Notes: generated from the sequence alone by a model not told the origin. DNA of 7,027 nt from Treponema sp. (GCA_031288815.1 JAITQR010000215.1:1-7027); one strand, 5' to 3'; counted from the stretch's first letter, positions 1-6,077 are shown. Numbers and translations are program-made.

Positions 1-870
1 GAAGGGTGTATAGTAAAAGGGACATGGAAAGAGTGACCGGGTTGGGCGAAAAAACGGGCAGAATCGGTCTTTCGGGGCCTCCGTCAGAAAAAGCCATGTC
101 TTGTGCTGTTTGGCTATCGTCGCGCACATAGCAGCGTAATTTTCTTCGTGGTAGTTCTTTTTCTCCTCCGGCACATCGTACACAAATCGGACCGTCAGTT
201 CGGTATCATCGCCGTTTGCTTCGATAGTTTTGTGTTCCGCGTTTTTGGCCGGACAGAGGAGCATGAAGCAGCGCTTGGCGCAGCTGTTTTTCTTGTTGTT
301 GTTCTGTTCGGTGGAAGCGTCCACGGTACGGAAATGAACGGTCTTGCCTTCGGCCTTGAAGGAATAGTCCCTGAAGTTTTCGCTTGTCTTTATGTAATAC
401 TGGTCCTGGTTTGCCCAGTAGAGTTTAACCTCCTCGCCTTCGCAGGGGATGGCATAGACCCCTTCCCGGTAACGCCGTTTGGAGATAAAGTCCCCTTCAT
501 CGTAGTAGCGGTTAAAAATTGTACAGGTGGGAGTATACACCGGCTTCCAGGCTTTTCCAGATCCGCACCCTGGGCCAGAAGGTACTTGAGTTCGGCGCAA
601 CGTCCGGCTTTTTTACTCTTTTCAACTTCCACACCGAAATCGGCGGCGGTCTTTTCAATTTCAGCGATTTCGGTTTTGAGTTTTTCCCGGTCTTCCGCAT
701 CGGGGGCAATGATATCCCGAACCTTCACGGGAAGGTCTTCCCGCAGGAATTGACGGATTCTCCCCCTGGCGGATGTTCAGTATCCGGTAGATACCGAAAT
801 CCAGATCGGACTTCTTAAGCTCGAAAAGGCCTTCCAGAAGGTCTACAAACCTGTCTAACTCTTGGGACAT
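1..870 (-). pseudogene. Type III Mod-like adenine-specific DNA methyltransferase, N-terminal part, frameshifted and cut by window edge
   Basis: The protein starts with ATG at 870 and opens with a segment containing LLEGLFELKKSDLDFGIYRI, which I recognise as the N-terminus of large site-specific (type III Mod-like) adenine methyltransferases. Family-like sequence then continues through three changes of frame. Frame one runs 870 to about 760. A second (IRQFLREDLPVKVRDII) runs from about 758 to about 557. A third (SLEAGVYSHLYNF) runs from about 553 to 519. The first frame then resumes (NRYYDEGDFISKRRYREGVY, EGEEVKLYWANQDQYYIKTS) and stays open to base 1. The shifts fall at 758-759, in the A/T run 553-556 and in the A/T run 514-518. 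Below about base 90 the family resemblance fades, which hints at more damage. The catalytic DPPY motif would lie beyond the window. No good ribosome binding site precedes 870. The gene is either a true pseudogene or carries run-length sequencing errors. The family call rests on remembered similarity and is fairly sure. Confidence 0.7.
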
Positions 871-933
871 TTATATCAAGATCGGCAAGACCCAACAATG
901 CTTTAAGGCCGGGAAACCAGTCTATATTCTCTA

Positions 934-1326
934 CTACAGAACCCGCCGGATCCGGAGAATGGTTTTTGGGGGGAAACGTTTGCGGAAGGCGTAAAACGCG
1001 GCGGCGGCGGCAAAGAGGAGCAGGACCCCCGCCGCGGCGCGGGGAGCCTCGCCCAGGGAGGGGAAGCGCCAGGCCGTTAGCAGGTAGCCCCCGGCAAAAC
1101 CCGCCAGGGGCGGCAGGAAGGCCTCAAGGGCCTGGATAAAAAGCGCCGTTCCGCTTACGCCGATTTCCACCAACCGGCCTAGCGCAAGCTCCCTGTCCAG
1201 CGTATTTTCGGCTTTTACCGGGGCCATCTTTTTACATTCCCCCCGCACGCAGCCGAAACACTGGGGCGGCCGTTCCGGCTCAAGGGTCACCAGGTTTCCG
1301 CTCAGGTCCAGCACCCGCCCCCTCAT
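934..1326 (-). CDS. RseC/MucC-like (SoxR-reducing system) membrane protein
   Basis: This 130-residue protein has the build of the RseC/MucC family. It has a short N-terminal beta-rich cytosolic part, a cysteine cluster C23-x2-C26-x4-C31 (CFGCVRGEC), and two hydrophobic segments at about residues 59-84 and 94-113, followed by a basic tail (RKRFPPK). E. coli RseC has C-x2-C-x5-C, so the spacing here is one residue shorter. In known family members the protein sits in the inner membrane and takes part in redox or envelope-stress control (RseC with sigma-E, RsxC-type SoxR reduction). No sigma-E or Rnf/Rsx gene is visible here, so the role in this organism is open. The ATG at 1326 lies inside the end of the upstream phosphoesterase gene (ATGA overlap), and a GGGGAAAGGG stretch just before it serves as ribosome binding site. 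Translational coupling is likely. Family call good, function uncertain. Confidence 0.7.
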   Translation of the reverse strand: MRGRVLDLSGNLVTLEPERPPQCFGCVRGECKKMAPVKAENTLDRELALGRLVEIGVSGTALFIQALEAFLPPLAGFAGGYLLTAWRFPSLGEAPRAAAGVLLLFAAAAAFYAFRKRFPPKTILRIRRVL

Positions 1327-2180
1327 TCAACCCTTTCCCCGGCGGCGTCCCCGGCGTCCCTCCCCTCGTCCTGGCCCTCCCTCTCCTGCCGGACCATTCC
1401 GGGCAGGGGCAGGCGGATCCGCCGGATAGACAGGGCCCTGCCGCTTTTATCCAGATCCAGAAGCACCCCCTGGAATTCCGGCTTGTCTATGGCTTCCTTC
1501 GTCCAGTCGGGGATTCCGCTGAGGTATTCCTTTATCCGTCCCTCGATTTCCACACCCCCTACCGACTCGGCGCTGCCGGTACGGCCCGCGTCGCTTATCA
1601 CCGCGGTACCGCCGGGCAGTACCGTCTCGTCCGCGGTCTGTACCCGGGTATGGGAACCGATCACCGCGGAACAGCGGCCGTCCGCCGCGGCGAAGAGGGT
1701 CTTTTTTTCTCCCGTGGCCCCGGCGTGAAAATCGACGATTACGTAGGGGGTTTCCTGCCGCAGCCGTTCCAGGAGGCTGGGGAGCAGGGAAAAGGGATTG
1801 TCCCCGTGGAGCTTGCCGAAACCGCTCTGCCCCAGCAGCACCGTTACCGCCACTTTTTCGTTCCCGGCCTTGTAAACCCGGGAACCGACACCCGGCGCCC
1901 CGGCGTTCAGGTTTTCCGGCCGTAGCACGTAGGGGATCTTTTCAAGGTTTTCGGTAAGATCTTTTTTGTAAAAACAACATTCCCCGGTGGTAAGCACCTG
2001 GGCGCCCAGCTTGCGGATATAGGCGGCGTGGTTTCTGCCCAGCCCGTTTCCGCCGGTAGCCCCGTCGGCGCAGACAATCACAAAATCAAATGAGGCGCTT
2101 TTTCTCAGTTCGGCGATGCCCTGTTTGAACGAGTAGAGCCCGGCTTTTCCTACCAGTTCGGCGACATAGAGAACCTTCAT
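1323..2180 (-). CDS. YmdB-family (TIGR00282-like) metallophosphoesterase fold, probable pseudoenzyme
   Basis: The 285 residues align along their length with Bacillus subtilis YmdB, a phosphodiesterase of cyclic nucleotides with a dinuclear metal site. Shared stretches include DFHAGATGEK (150-159), GSHTRVQTAD (175-184), and the VLRPENL and VISDAGRTG segments. The metal-site residues are largely changed. Position 8 is Glu (family Asp). Positions 39-40 are Asp-Gly (family Glu-Asn). Positions 67-68 are Glu-Cys (family Asn-His). Residue 179 is Arg (family His). Only H152 and H177 remain. About 23 extra C-terminal residues are charged and probably disordered. The gene starts with ATG at 2180, 26 bases after the TPR gene stop, with no strong ribosome binding site. 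Its TGA overlaps the ATG of the RseC-like gene. The fold is secure. Loss or change of catalysis is inferred, and a binding or regulatory role is possible. Confidence 0.8.
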   Translation of the reverse strand: MKVLYVAELVGKAGLYSFKQGIAELRKSASFDFVIVCADGATGGNGLGRNHAAYIRKLGAQVLTTGECCFYKKDLTENLEKIPYVLRPENLNAGAPGVGSRVYKAGNEKVAVTVLLGQSGFGKLHGDNPFSLLPSLLERLRQETPYVIVDFHAGATGEKKTLFAAADGRCSAVIGSHTRVQTADETVLPGGTAVISDAGRTGSAESVGGVEIEGRIKEYLSGIPDWTKEAIDKPEFQGVLLDLDKSGRALSIRRIRLPLPGMVRQEREGQDEGRDAGDAAGERVE

Positions 2181-2206
2181 TGGAATTGCCGTTTATCCGT
2201 GAACGA

Positions 2207-2812
2207 TCATTCGGGTTCCCCGACGTAATTGAACCCGCCGCGTCTGTCCCGCGCGTCCCGCCTCCGGTTTCTTTCGGGGGAGTAGCGGTCGGCGGAACCG
2301 CGCGAAAGGCCGGAGAGTATCCGTTCAAATTCCGCGGCCGCCGGGTAATCCTGCAGCTCCCGGCAGGTATCCCGCAGATTGTACAGGGCTTCATAGTAAA
2401 CCGGGGAAAGGCTTATGGCTTCCTCAAAGCAATGGCGGGCTTCCTCGAAACTCCCCTCGGTAAAGTACAGCACCCCCAGGTTGTTCCAGGTCTTCGGGGC
2501 GTATTCATCCCGATCCAGCGCCGAATGGTAACACTCCTCGGAAAGCTCGAACTGTTCCAGTTCGTAGTAGATAAGTCCCATGGAAACCCACGCCTCCGCA
2601 AGGCCGTCCTCTATAACCACCGCACGGGAAAAACTGTTGATCGCCTCCTCGTAGTCTCCGGTTCGCTGCTGGGCGATGCCGAGGTTCAGCCACAACAAGG
2701 GGTTTCCCGGTTCCATCACCAGGGCCTTCTGAAACAGGGGTATCGCGTCGTAGGGTCTGTTAGCCTCGGTAAGCGCGATCCCGGAGACATTTAAAGATTC
2801 AGCTGTTTCCAT
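2207..2812 (-). CDS. Tetratricopeptide repeat (TPR) protein
   Basis: This is a 201-residue protein made almost entirely of TPR units, at about residues 4-37, 38-71, 72-105, 106-139 and a weaker fifth at 140-170. Consensus positions are clear, for example WLNLGIAQQRTGDYEEAI and WNNLGVLYFTEGSFEEA. A basic, Arg-rich, probably disordered tail follows (about 171-201). TPR arrays mediate protein-protein contacts; there is no enzymatic domain, signal peptide or membrane segment. The frame is open further upstream, with possible starts at ATG 2863 and TTG 2875. I chose ATG 2812 because GGAGG (2822-2818) sits 5 bases before it, the upstream candidates have no Shine-Dalgarno, and the first TPR begins right after it. 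It is the first gene of the operon with the YmdB-like and RseC-like genes, so it may act as scaffold or adaptor for them. The partner is unknown. Confidence 0.85.
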   Translation of the reverse strand: METAESLNVSGIALTEANRPYDAIPLFQKALVMEPGNPLLWLNLGIAQQRTGDYEEAINSFSRAVVIEDGLAEAWVSMGLIYYELEQFELSEECYHSALDRDEYAPKTWNNLGVLYFTEGSFEEARHCFEEAISLSPVYYEALYNLRDTCRELQDYPAAAEFERILSGLSRGSADRYSPERNRRRDARDRRGGFNYVGEPE

Positions 2813-2815
2813 GTA

Positions 2816-2822
2816 CCCCTCC
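2816..2822 (-). promoter_or_regulatory. Strong ribosome binding site of the TPR gene
   Basis: On the minus strand GGAGGGG lies just upstream of ATG 2812, with 5 bases between GGAGG and the start codon. It decides between this start and the upstream in-frame ATG at 2863 or TTG at 2875, which have no comparable site. Confidence 0.7.
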
Positions 2823-2886
2823 GGTTCAAAATATACTGCAAAACGCTTAAATAAACCAGCCATCCATATCAACAAATGTATGTTTT

Positions 2887-2895
2887 TGGTATAAT
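2887..2895 (+). promoter_or_regulatory. Extended -10 promoter element for the cyclase-like gene
   Basis: TGGTATAAT is a perfect sigma-70-type extended -10 (TGn plus TATAAT). No good -35 is found 16-18 bases upstream, which is tolerated in extended -10 promoters. Transcription would begin near 2902, giving a leader of roughly 150 bases before the ATG at 3051. It lies in the AT-rich spacer between the divergent TPR and cyclase-like genes. On the opposite strand TTGAAA (2920-2915) and AT-rich sequence near 2894-2889 could serve the TPR operon, but the spacing is poor. Assigned by eye only. Confidence 0.4.
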
Positions 2896-3050
2896 TGTCT
2901 AAGTTTCAAGCGGTTTTCAAACCCAATTTTCTAATTTGGCTTTGTAAAAGCGGGACTTTAGGCGGTTTTTACATTGAAATGTACGGCTGCTGTTTCAGAA
3001 CCAGGTTTTGAGGCAGCCCCCTTTATAGGCGAATCGCAAGAGAGTACTCA

Positions 3051-4562
3051 ATGATGAAAGACTTAAACGATTTCAACGCGAGCACGACTGAATACGAACT
3101 GTTTTTCTTTCTATATGAGAAAGTTATGTCCCGGGAGATCACCGCTTTTTCCCAGCTTAAACAATTCGTTAAGCCCATCATCAAGAGTCAAACGGCGCAG
3201 AACGTAATTTTGCAGGTTTTTGATCTGATAAAACGGCTTAACTGGGGCTTTTTCGCCGATATTTCTCCCGAAACTCACCGGAAGCTCTGGCGGGAGATGG
3301 TTGTTTCCGACAAAGATTTTCCCAAGGCGGGGGATATCAGGCGGACCATGCAGGTGGCGAACATCTACATCTGCATGCTGGACATCCACGGTTATACCAA
3401 ATTCTGCCAGGAATCACGGAACAACCTCTCCCGGCTCCATACCCTGGACAAGATCATCAACCACGAAATCCGGACTATCTCCACCCAGTGCCAGTCGGTA
3501 AGCCGCAGGGAGCGGGGGGACGAGATGGTCGTGGTCTCCCCCAGCGCCACCGACGCCCTTACCGTTACCCTGAGCATTATCGACTACTTCGCCAAGACCG
3601 AAGTGGTGAAAGATCCCTCCATATCCAACCGCCGCGAGGGCAGCGCGGCCGGCAGCCTTCCGGTATTCAAGATATCCGCGGGGATTACGGGGGGGAATAT
3701 CACGAGCCCGCTTATTGTCACCGAGGACGGGGATCTTTCGGGCTTCCTCCTCAATATCGGCGCGCGGCTCCAGACCAGGGCCAACGAGCTTTCCCCCCGG
3801 GAATCCAGGGTCATGGTAAGCAAACAGGTACAGATGAATTTTATCAAGGAAAACCAAACGGAAAAATGCGCCCTTTTCCGGGATAACGCGGTTTACTTTC
3901 TTGACACGGGGATGATCGAATTCAAGGGTGTTATGCTTCCCACCTGCGAGGTGGTATTCGACGGCAAGGATCGGTACAAGGAGAAGATCAGCGAACCCCT
4001 GCAGAAGCTTTTCGCCTCGATCCGGGAAAACCTGTGGGAGCAGCGGATATTCCTGGATATTTTGAGCCTTATCGCCAAGACGGTGGTAAGTATGCCCCCC
4101 TTTATCGTGAATCCCCCGCAGCCGGTAGCGGGCCTTTCGGCCCTGAGCAACCAGTCGGTAGTAAATCTATGCCGTCAGGCCATAAAGTACTACGCCACGG
4201 AAGAAGACTATCCTTCCGCGGTAGGAATACTCCGGCATCTGATAGGAATCATCAGCATGCTGCCGGATTTCGACCATCTGATCTTTGATTACCTCAGGGG
4301 GATCTCCGCCCGCTACGACAGCCTCCTTTCCCGGTATGATTCAGCGATGAACCAGGAAATCGAGGCCAGGGCCCAGGATATCTTTTCCGAAAATACCTGC
4401 AAAACCTTGCGGGCCGCGAAAAACGGCGTTCTTGTTTACGAAAAACTCCTGGCCCAGGGACGCAAGAGCAAGGTGCTGACCCGAAAGAAGATCCTCTGGT
4501 ACAAGCTGATCAAAGAATCCTACGAAGAGTTGGCCTTTACCCTTTATTCGGGGAAGAAGTAA
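3051..4562 (+). CDS. Soluble protein with class III adenylate/guanylate cyclase domain
   Basis: The 503-residue protein has a helical N-terminal region (about 1-100), a class III nucleotide cyclase homology domain (about 104-300) and a long helical C-terminal region (about 310-503). Class III cyclases make cAMP or cGMP from ATP or GTP. The core motifs are present: MLDIHGYTKF with the first metal aspartate D111, RRERGDEMVVV with the second at D157, ISAGITGGNI (208-217), and LLNIGARL with the transition-state pair N235 and R239. D228, seven residues before N235, matches the adenine-selecting Asp. The usual purine-contacting Lys four residues before D157 is Arg153. There is no signal peptide or membrane segment, so it is probably cytosolic. 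The flanking regions are not recognised. The start ATG-ATG at 3051 follows AAGAGAG (3038-3044) by 6 bases. An active adenylate cyclase is plausible; an inactive sensor cannot be excluded. Confidence 0.75.
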   Translation: MMKDLNDFNASTTEYELFFFLYEKVMSREITAFSQLKQFVKPIIKSQTAQNVILQVFDLIKRLNWGFFADISPETHRKLWREMVVSDKDFPKAGDIRRTMQVANIYICMLDIHGYTKFCQESRNNLSRLHTLDKIINHEIRTISTQCQSVSRRERGDEMVVVSPSATDALTVTLSIIDYFAKTEVVKDPSISNRREGSAAGSLPVFKISAGITGGNITSPLIVTEDGDLSGFLLNIGARLQTRANELSPRESRVMVSKQVQMNFIKENQTEKCALFRDNAVYFLDTGMIEFKGVMLPTCEVVFDGKDRYKEKISEPLQKLFASIRENLWEQRIFLDILSLIAKTVVSMPPFIVNPPQPVAGLSALSNQSVVNLCRQAIKYYATEEDYPSAVGILRHLIGIISMLPDFDHLIFDYLRGISARYDSLLSRYDSAMNQEIEARAQDIFSENTCKTLRAAKNGVLVYEKLLAQGRKSKVLTRKKILWYKLIKESYEELAFTLYSGKK

Positions 4563-4582
4563 TCCTGTTTTCAGGCGGAATT

Positions 4583-5224
4583 TCAGAGGCCCCGCAGGAT
4601 CTCCGCCACCAGTTCCGCCAGTTTCAGGTGGGCTTCCGGATCCAGGTGGATGCCGTCGGCGCCGCTGGAACTGATATGCTCCCCCGCGTTCAGGTAGACG
4701 GCCCCGCATTCCCGGGCAAGCTGCCGGTAGAGGGGGGGAAGTTTTTTTGAAAGCTCCATGGAGTCCCCGAATTTGGGCTTGAAGACCGGGGAATCCACCG
4801 TCGGCGGGGGGCAGATAACGACCACTTTGGGAGCGCCTCCGCCGGGGCCCAGACCGGAATCCCTGGCCGCCATAGCCACCCGCTGAACCCCCCGGGCGAT
4901 GTCGTAGGGCATGGGGCTGAACCGGGGCTTTAAGTCGTTGGTCCCCAGCATTACCGCCACCACGTCCAGGGGTTTGTGGCTTTCCAGGATGGGCAGAAGC
5001 TGCCGCAGTCCGTTTTTATCCCCCTCAACCTGATCTTCCCGGCAGCTTGTCCTGCCGTTGAGGCCTTCCTCCACCACCCACCAGAGGGGATCCTCCGGCG
5101 GAGCGTCCCGGTTCAAAATATTTTTCAGCGCCATGGGCCAGCGGGTTTTGTGATCGTAACGGCCGCCGGTATGGGGATTGTAGCCCCAGGTATTGGAATC
5201 CCCATAACAGAGAACGGTTTTCAT
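4583..5224 (-). CDS. SGNH/GDSL hydrolase, MsAcT-like arylesterase/acyltransferase
   Basis: This 213-residue protein contains all SGNH blocks. Block I is CYGDSNTWGY with nucleophile S10, block II is VVEEGLNGRTS with oxyanion Gly G54, block III is MLGTNDLK with N96, and block V is ADGIHLDPEAH with D190 and H193. Overall pattern (EEGLxxRT, DIARGV, APKVVVICPPP, and an Asn/Asp-AG before the last block) resembles Mycobacterium smegmatis MsAcT, a cytosolic esterase able to transfer acyl groups to alcohols. The length fits that family. No signal peptide is seen, so it acts inside the cell; the natural substrate is unknown. Its ATG at 5224 overlaps the stop of the VOC gene by 4 bases (ATGA) and has only a weak own ribosome binding site, so coupled translation is likely. 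It ends 20 bases from the convergent cyclase-like gene. Confidence 0.85.
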   Translation of the reverse strand: MKTVLCYGDSNTWGYNPHTGGRYDHKTRWPMALKNILNRDAPPEDPLWWVVEEGLNGRTSCREDQVEGDKNGLRQLLPILESHKPLDVVAVMLGTNDLKPRFSPMPYDIARGVQRVAMAARDSGLGPGGGAPKVVVICPPPTVDSPVFKPKFGDSMELSKKLPPLYRQLARECGAVYLNAGEHISSSGADGIHLDPEAHLKLAELVAEILRGL

Positions 5225-5613
5225 TGATTATTAACCTGGAAAAATTCGATAACCTCATGGTCGGGCCCCAGTACAAAGGCGTTGCAAACCGCCATGGTTC
5301 CAAGCATGTTATCTTTAGGCTCGGTTCGGGAAAGCGCCCCGGCCTTGATCGCCAGATCGTAGGCGGCCCTGGCGTCGTCGGTGCGGATCGCCACGTGGGC
5401 CCAGTGGGCGTTGCTTTCTTCCTCCCCGTTCCCCCGGGGGATGATCTCCACCACCGCGTTAGCCCCCAGATCCACCAGGTAGACAATCTTGCCCGTGTCC
5501 GCCGTGGGAAAGCTGAACACCACCTTCCCGCCCAGACCCTTGGTATAGAAATCCAGACTCTTTTGGGAATCCTTTACCCAAAGACCGATGTGATGATACC
5601 CGTTGAATGTCAT
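5221..5613 (-). CDS. VOC-superfamily (glyoxalase/dioxygenase fold) metalloprotein
   Basis: This is a 130-residue single-unit vicinal oxygen chelate protein made of two beta-alpha-beta-beta-beta modules. The first starts at YHHIGLWVKD and contains the family's DFYTKGLGG turn; the second starts at HWAHVAIRTDDARAAYD. All four expected metal ligands can be placed: H8, E56 (VVEIIP), H73 (AHVAI) and E123 (VIEFFQ). This matches lactoylglutathione lyase-like members, which use Ni or Zn to isomerise or open small substrates, but VOC proteins vary widely and I cannot name the substrate. I chose ATG 5613 because GGAGAGG (5624-5618) lies just before it and the fold begins at residue 6. An ATG at 5631 adds six residues but has no such site. 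It is the first gene of a two-gene unit with the SGNH hydrolase. Confidence 0.85.
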   Translation of the reverse strand: MTFNGYHHIGLWVKDSQKSLDFYTKGLGGKVVFSFPTADTGKIVYLVDLGANAVVEIIPRGNGEEESNAHWAHVAIRTDDARAAYDLAIKAGALSRTEPKDNMLGTMAVCNAFVLGPDHEVIEFFQVNNQ

Positions 5614-5617
5614 ACTG

Positions 5618-5624
5618 CCTCTCC
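5618..5624 (-). promoter_or_regulatory. Ribosome binding site of the VOC gene
   Basis: GGAGAGG on the minus strand lies 4 bases before ATG 5613 (7 bases if only GGAG pairs). It supports that start over the in-frame ATG at 5631. Confidence 0.6.
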
Positions 5625-5650
5625 GTTTCATAAAGATGTTAGGGGAATAA

Positions 5651-5668
5651 GCCGCTTTTAAAAGCGGC
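5651..5668. promoter_or_regulatory. Perfect 18-base palindrome upstream of the VOC gene
   Basis: GCCGCTTTTAAAAGCGGC is its own reverse complement. It lies 38 bases upstream of the VOC start. A weak minus-strand promoter (TTTTAA, 16 bases, TAACAT at 5641-5636) would place its -35 inside the palindrome, so it could be the operator of a dimeric regulator. As RNA it could fold into a 7-base stem with a TTAA loop, but no T-tract follows, so a terminator is less likely. Role not known. Confidence 0.4.
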
Positions 5669-5968
5669 CCTGCCTCGAAACCGGCTTGAAACCGCCAAAC
5701 AGTGCCTGTCCCTCATGCGGACTCGAGCCGCGGTTCCGACTGCCTTGCGAAAATAATAGGCCATACGGCGGGGTTCGGGTAAATACGAAGCGCCTGTATA
5801 GGTGGTTTCCCCTTTCCCTTACGCCGCCTATCGCGGGGAGGGCCGCGGGGAACGGGGTTTCCGGGTTTTGAAAAAGCCCCGGCAATGAGCGTCTGTCCAT
5901 AATGCTTCTACTACCTTGATTGAACTAAACAGCCGGGTAAGAGAAAAACCAGGCAGAAATGAAGAATA
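5669..5968. other. Noncoding stretch, no convincing gene
   Basis: No reading frame here looks like a real protein. Open frames exist on both strands (up to 80 codons, 5900-5658 minus) but have biased, low-complexity composition and no recognisable motif. Minor features are the direct repeat GAAACCG twice (about 5678 and 5689), a CCGGG/CCCGG hairpin with TTTT/AAAA pairing at 5861-5882, and a minus-strand TATTAT (5758-5753) that could be a -10 giving the VOC gene a leader of about 130 bases. I looked for tRNA, tmRNA, RNase P, 6S and common riboswitch signatures and saw none I would defend. Confidence 0.4.
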
Positions 5969-5971
5969 TTA

Positions 5972-6077
5972 ACCACCAAGGCCATTTGGCCAGCGCACAA
6001 AGGTACACGAAGGGCCGGATTTCCTAATTTTATTCCTCCTTCGTGCGCCTTTTCGCCTGGCCTTCGGCCCTGGTGGT
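5972..6077. repeat. Long imperfect inverted repeat, REP/ERIC-like intergenic element
   Basis: The left arm 5972-6013 and the right arm 6038-6077 are imperfect reverse complements. The left begins ACCACCAAGGCC and ends CACGAAGG; the right, read on the minus strand, begins ACCACCAGGGCC and ends CACGAAGG. About three quarters of positions agree. The loop is 24 AT-rich bases. Each arm holds its own small hairpin (GGCC-ATTT-GGCC and GGCC-TTC-GGCC), so the element could fold as a cruciform or a branched RNA. It lies about 60 bases beyond the MFS gene stop. This architecture is typical of dispersed intergenic repeats (ERIC- or REP-like, or a small MITE). It has no transposase and I see no clear target duplication. 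It may also attenuate read-through from the MFS gene. Confidence 0.6.

Noticed and set aside
103..753. A 216-codon open frame on the plus strand.
   Set aside because: It lies opposite the minus-strand methyltransferase fragment, has a Val/Phe-rich shadow composition, and the minus-strand reading gives clear family motifs.
871..933. A short minus-strand reading with plausible protein-like sequence (ENIDWFPGLKALLGLADLDI) just before the methyltransferase ATG, as the tail of a lost gene.
   Set aside because: There is no start, no ribosome binding site and no family match, and it is only about 20 codons. Chance cannot be excluded.
2180..2794. A 204-codon open frame on the plus strand opposite the TPR gene.
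   Set aside because: The opposite strand encodes clear TPR repeats with a strong ribosome binding site, and the plus-strand product shows no known pattern.
4564..4575. CCTG-TTTT-CAGG hairpin between the convergent cyclase-like and esterase genes, as a terminator.
   Set aside because: The stem is only 4 bases and no T-tract follows on either strand.
5658..5900. An 80-codon open frame on the minus strand upstream of the VOC gene, starting at ATG 5900.
   Set aside because: It has only a weak ribosome binding site, no recognisable domain and biased composition, and it ends inside the 18-base palindrome. A short repeat-associated frame is more likely than a gene.
5669..5968. A structured RNA (tRNA, tmRNA, RNase P, riboswitch) in the GC-rich spacer.
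   Set aside because: GGTTCCGACTG and GGGGTTCGGG fragments look like T-arm pieces, but no acceptor stem, anticodon arm or conserved core could be built around them.
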